Made by a program: the position numbers and the translations under genes. DNA of 64,000 bases, from positions 37,364,366-37,428,365 of the forward strand of contig OZ026833.1 in assembly GCA_964023205.1 (NCBI GenBank), read 5' to 3'. The notes below the pieces were generated by a model, which was not told where the DNA came from, did not search any database, and saw only the letters and a list, made by a program, of their open reading frames with translations. Source of the stretch: Lutraria lutraria. Its lineage: Eukaryota; Mollusca; Bivalvia; Venerida; Mactridae. This document shows positions 61,330 to 64,000 of this stretch, piece after piece; the stretch's first letter is position 1; each line of letters begins with the position of its first letter.

Positions 61330-61990
61330 CTCAAGGCCTTGCCGCCAAACCGTGCTCCTTCCAGATGATGCTGGGTCATCTCATTGGTGTCAAGGCACCA
61401 CATCTTAAGAAAAGTTCATGTCCAACCAAATGATAAAAAGTAATGGTGTATATCTTTTCGTATACCCATGACATACATCGACTCTTAGAACAACCTATAC
61501 TGCAATAATCTTATATAACACTGTGCAAAATGACTTAGATTATTCATTATGCAGAAATCACAAATTCTGTTTGTTTCTATTCATTTTCTGCATAATCAGA
61601 CACTTTCATTGATTTTATTGCAGGAAGAAAATGCTATGCCAGTATGCTAAAAATTATCAATTAAATATAATCCAAAAATGAACCAGACAGGCCGGATGCA
61701 GAAACACCACCCCAGCAGGAATTTCTAAAACCCACCGGTGCCCGGGCAGCTTTCGACATGGTGTAGCCCTGGTATCTTAATCAAATTTTTACTGGACATA
61801 ACATAATTATCCTAAATGCAACAGTGTTCAGACAAAAGGTAGAATCAAACAAATGCTCCAAGAATCGTTATATGTCAGTCTGTTAGGATCCTAAAGCTAG
61901 CAAGATGAGAACAAATTCCTCATCATAAAAAACTAAGTGCCCTGGTACCAATTTGAGAACCCAGATCAGGAGTCAACGCATCCAACTGCT
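61330..61990 (-). pseudogene. Degenerate copies of the tandem exon
   Basis: At 61988 downward the minus strand reads an acceptor followed by CAGTTGGATGCGTTGACTCC, like the start of the exons at 62470-63853, but a TGA replaces the conserved tryptophan codon and similarity is soon lost. At about 61330-61400 a minus-strand stretch reading RFGGKAL resembles the middle of the same exon. Both are decayed, so the array wears out toward the left. Confidence 0.5.
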
Positions 61991-62460
61991 GAAATAAAAA
62001 GATCCTTGTCAATGCTGAGTAGATCAAAAAACAGATAAAAGGCAAATCTTAAAACATATTCATGAAATAAAAGATAACTAGTAATGCATCAACATCAGTG
62101 CAAAGCTGGCCATTTAGATCATACATTTAAAACAGACAGAAAACTAACAACAGTGCACCCTCCCTACAACAGCCAACAATGGGAATGACAGAAATGGCCA
62201 TTGTTCGGAGGTGACTGTTGTTGAGAGAGTGAAAATAAGACAAAGATCAATTGGGGTTGCTAATATACTGACTGTAACAGGGAAATGGCTGTTGTTTGGA
62301 GGTGACCGTTCATGGAGGTTACACTGTATAATGTCTACAAATGCCAGAAATCAAGCAAGAACATTCACATTTAGTCGCTATGTGCCTTATTTTGATCATG
62401 ACCTTGACTGCCATAATCAAAAGGAATGCCAAGAAACATAAACGCTTACAATTAAGCCAG

Positions 62461-64000
62461 AATACTTACGTTGAAATGCTGAATGCATTACGGTGACCCT
62501 GACCTTGATGACCATTGAGACCAAGGCCTTGCCATCAATCCGTGTGCCAAGCTTCCATCTGAAGTTGGTATCCCAAGATGAGATCCACTTCCAGGAGTCG
62601 ACACATCCGACTGCTGAAATTAAGAAAATACCCATTAATACACAGGGATCTGTTTGCAGATCATGTAAATTGCAAGATGGACAAAAACAAATATGCAGAC
62701 GACAGACCAATTCAACCGTTCCATCTGAAGATGAAACATCAAAAAGCAAAACCCTTTACAATCAAGTGATAATACGAACGTTGAAATGCTGGATGCATTA
62801 CGGTGACCCTGACCTTGGTGACCATTGAGACCAAGGCCTTGCCATCAATCCGTGTGCCAAGCTTCCATCTGAAGTTGGTATCCCTCGATGAGGTCCACTT
62901 CCAGGAGTCGACACATCCGACTGCTAAAATAAAGAAAATACTTATCAATACAGAGGGATCTGTTGGTAGATCATGTAAATTGCAAGATGGACAAAAACAA
63001 ATATGCAGACGATAGACCAATTCAACAGTTCCATCTAAAGAAGAAACATTAAAAAGCAAAATCCCTTACAGTCAAGTGATAATACTTACGTTAAAACGCT
63101 GGATGCATTACGGTGACCCTGACCTTGGTGACCATTGAGACCAAGGCCTTGCCATCAATCCCTGTGCCAAGCTTCCATCTGAAGTTGGTATCCCTAGATG
63201 AGATCCACTTCCAGGAGTCGACACATCCGACTGCTGAAATAAAGAAAACACCCATTAATACAGAGGGATCTGTTGGCAGATCATGTTAATTGCAAGATGG
63301 GACAAAAACAAATATGCAGACGACAGACCAATTCAACGGTTCCATCTGAAGTTGAAATGTCAAAAAGCAAAACCCTTTCCAATCATGTGATAATACTTAC
63401 ATTGAAACGCTGGATGCATAATGGTGACCCTGACCTTGGTGACCATTGAGACAAAGGCCTTGCCATCAATCCGTGTGCCAAGCTTCCATCTGAAGTTGGT
63501 ATCCCTAGATGAGATCCACTTCCAGGAGTCGACACATCCGACTGCTGAAATAAAGAAAATACTCATTAATACAGAGGGATCTGTTGTTAGATCATGTAAA
63601 TTGCAAGCGACAAAAACATACATGCAGACGACATACCAATTCAACAGTTCCATCTGAAGAAGAAATGTTAAAAAAGCAAAATCCCTTACAGTCAAGTGGT
63701 AATACTTACGTTGAAACGCTGGATGCATTACGGTGACCCTGACCTTGGTGACCATTGAGACCAAGGCCTTGCCATCAATCCGTGTGCCAAGCTTCCTTCT
63801 GAAGTTGGTATCCCTAGATGAGATCCACTTCCAGGAGTTGACACATCCGACTGCTGAAATAAAGAAAATACTCATCAATACAGAGGGATCTGTTGGTAGA
63901 TCATGTAAATTGCAAGATGGACAAAACAAATATGCAGACGATAGACCAATTCAACAGTTCCATCTAAAGAAGAAATGTTAAGAAGCAAAACCCCTTACAA
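62461..64000 (-). repeat. ~310-bp tandem duplication (exon plus intron)
   Basis: Exon starts are spaced 310, 310, 311 and 309 bases. The ~166-base introns are also nearly identical between copies ('cagagggatctgttggtaga', 'tcatgtaaattgcaagatgg', 'caaatatgcagacga', 'caattcaacagttccatct'). Introns as conserved as exons mean the duplications are recent or homogenised by gene conversion. The array runs into the right edge. Confidence 0.95.
62470..63853 (-). CDS. Five tandem 144-bp phase 1-1 exons of an unrecognised protein, partial
   Basis: Exons are at 63853-63710, 63544-63401, 63233-63090, 62923-62780 and 62613-62470, each exactly 144 bases. Each is bounded by a 'tttcag' or 'ttttag' acceptor and a GT donor (GTAAGT in four of five). 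Each starts with two bases and ends with one base of a codon (phase 1-1), so any number can be joined in frame. The 48-residue unit carries GCVDSWKW, then NFRWKLGTRIDGKALVSM, then KVRVTVMHPAFQ. It has one cysteine and three tryptophans in most copies. Damage: copy 62923-62780 has donor GTTCGT, and copy 63233-63090 has a TAA stop in its last codon (63091-63093). I recognise no family. Phase 1-1 exons are typical of shuffled extracellular modules, which is only suggestive. The gene continues beyond the right edge. Confidence 0.55.

Noticed and set aside
63360..63929. 189-codon uninterrupted minus-strand frame as one exon
   Set aside because: It reads through an intron between two 144-base exons with good acceptor and donor sites; the intron part is open by chance.

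Overview
The window looks like AT-rich nuclear DNA of a bivalve mollusc. The evidence is tRNA-derived SINEs ending in 'ggcgtaaaacccgataaacaaac'-type tails, an 'aacaagagggccaagatggcc'-type interspersed element, several LINE remnants, GT-AG introns, and no bacterial-style packed genes or operons. A venerid-like clam is my guess from remembered repeat families; the sequence alone does not prove it. Almost all of the window is repeats, decayed mobile elements and featureless intergenic or intronic DNA. Most long open frames are artefacts of repeats.

Layout: 1-3790 is a diverged complex repeat. 4685-5555 is a local duplication. 6340-7330 holds dispersed repeat fragments and 8250-8595 a SINE. 9140-12990 is a conserved block followed by about 140 copies of a 26-bp minisatellite. 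13520-15192 is a terminal-inverted-repeat element. 15275-15865 and 21425-21990 form a long inverted pair; between them a 5'-truncated LINE (16836-18872) has split a SINE. A second, decayed LINE of the same family lies at 23025-24325. The 26-bp minisatellite recurs in the opposite orientation at 27420-29235, broken by a SINE that is itself broken by a hAT-like MITE. A foldback element follows at about 29800-30570. 34320-34650 is a remnant of a different LINE reverse transcriptase.

Gene-like material is confined to the second half. 35836-37211 (+) is a two-exon pseudogene with a DEDDh exonuclease signature. 48433-48644 (+) looks like the last exon of a secreted, fucolectin-like protein. 49200-51186 (-) is a spliced Myb/SANT (NAIF1/Harbinger-type) gene that appears broken, with CRE-like sites upstream. 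55785-57719 (-) carries three candidate exons of an unrecognised gene. 62470-63853 (-) is a run of five 144-bp phase 1-1 exons repeated every ~310 bp and running off the right edge. A 51-bp minisatellite (40027-43690) lies between the exonuclease relic and an interspersed element.

The most informative results are the nested insertions resolved to their target-site duplications, the inverted pair of minisatellite elements, the tandem exon array, and two hairpins. I saw no rRNA, functional tRNA, CRISPR or bacterial-type regulatory features. All coordinates come from reading by eye; repeat boundaries are good to roughly 5-30 bases unless a target-site duplication fixes them.
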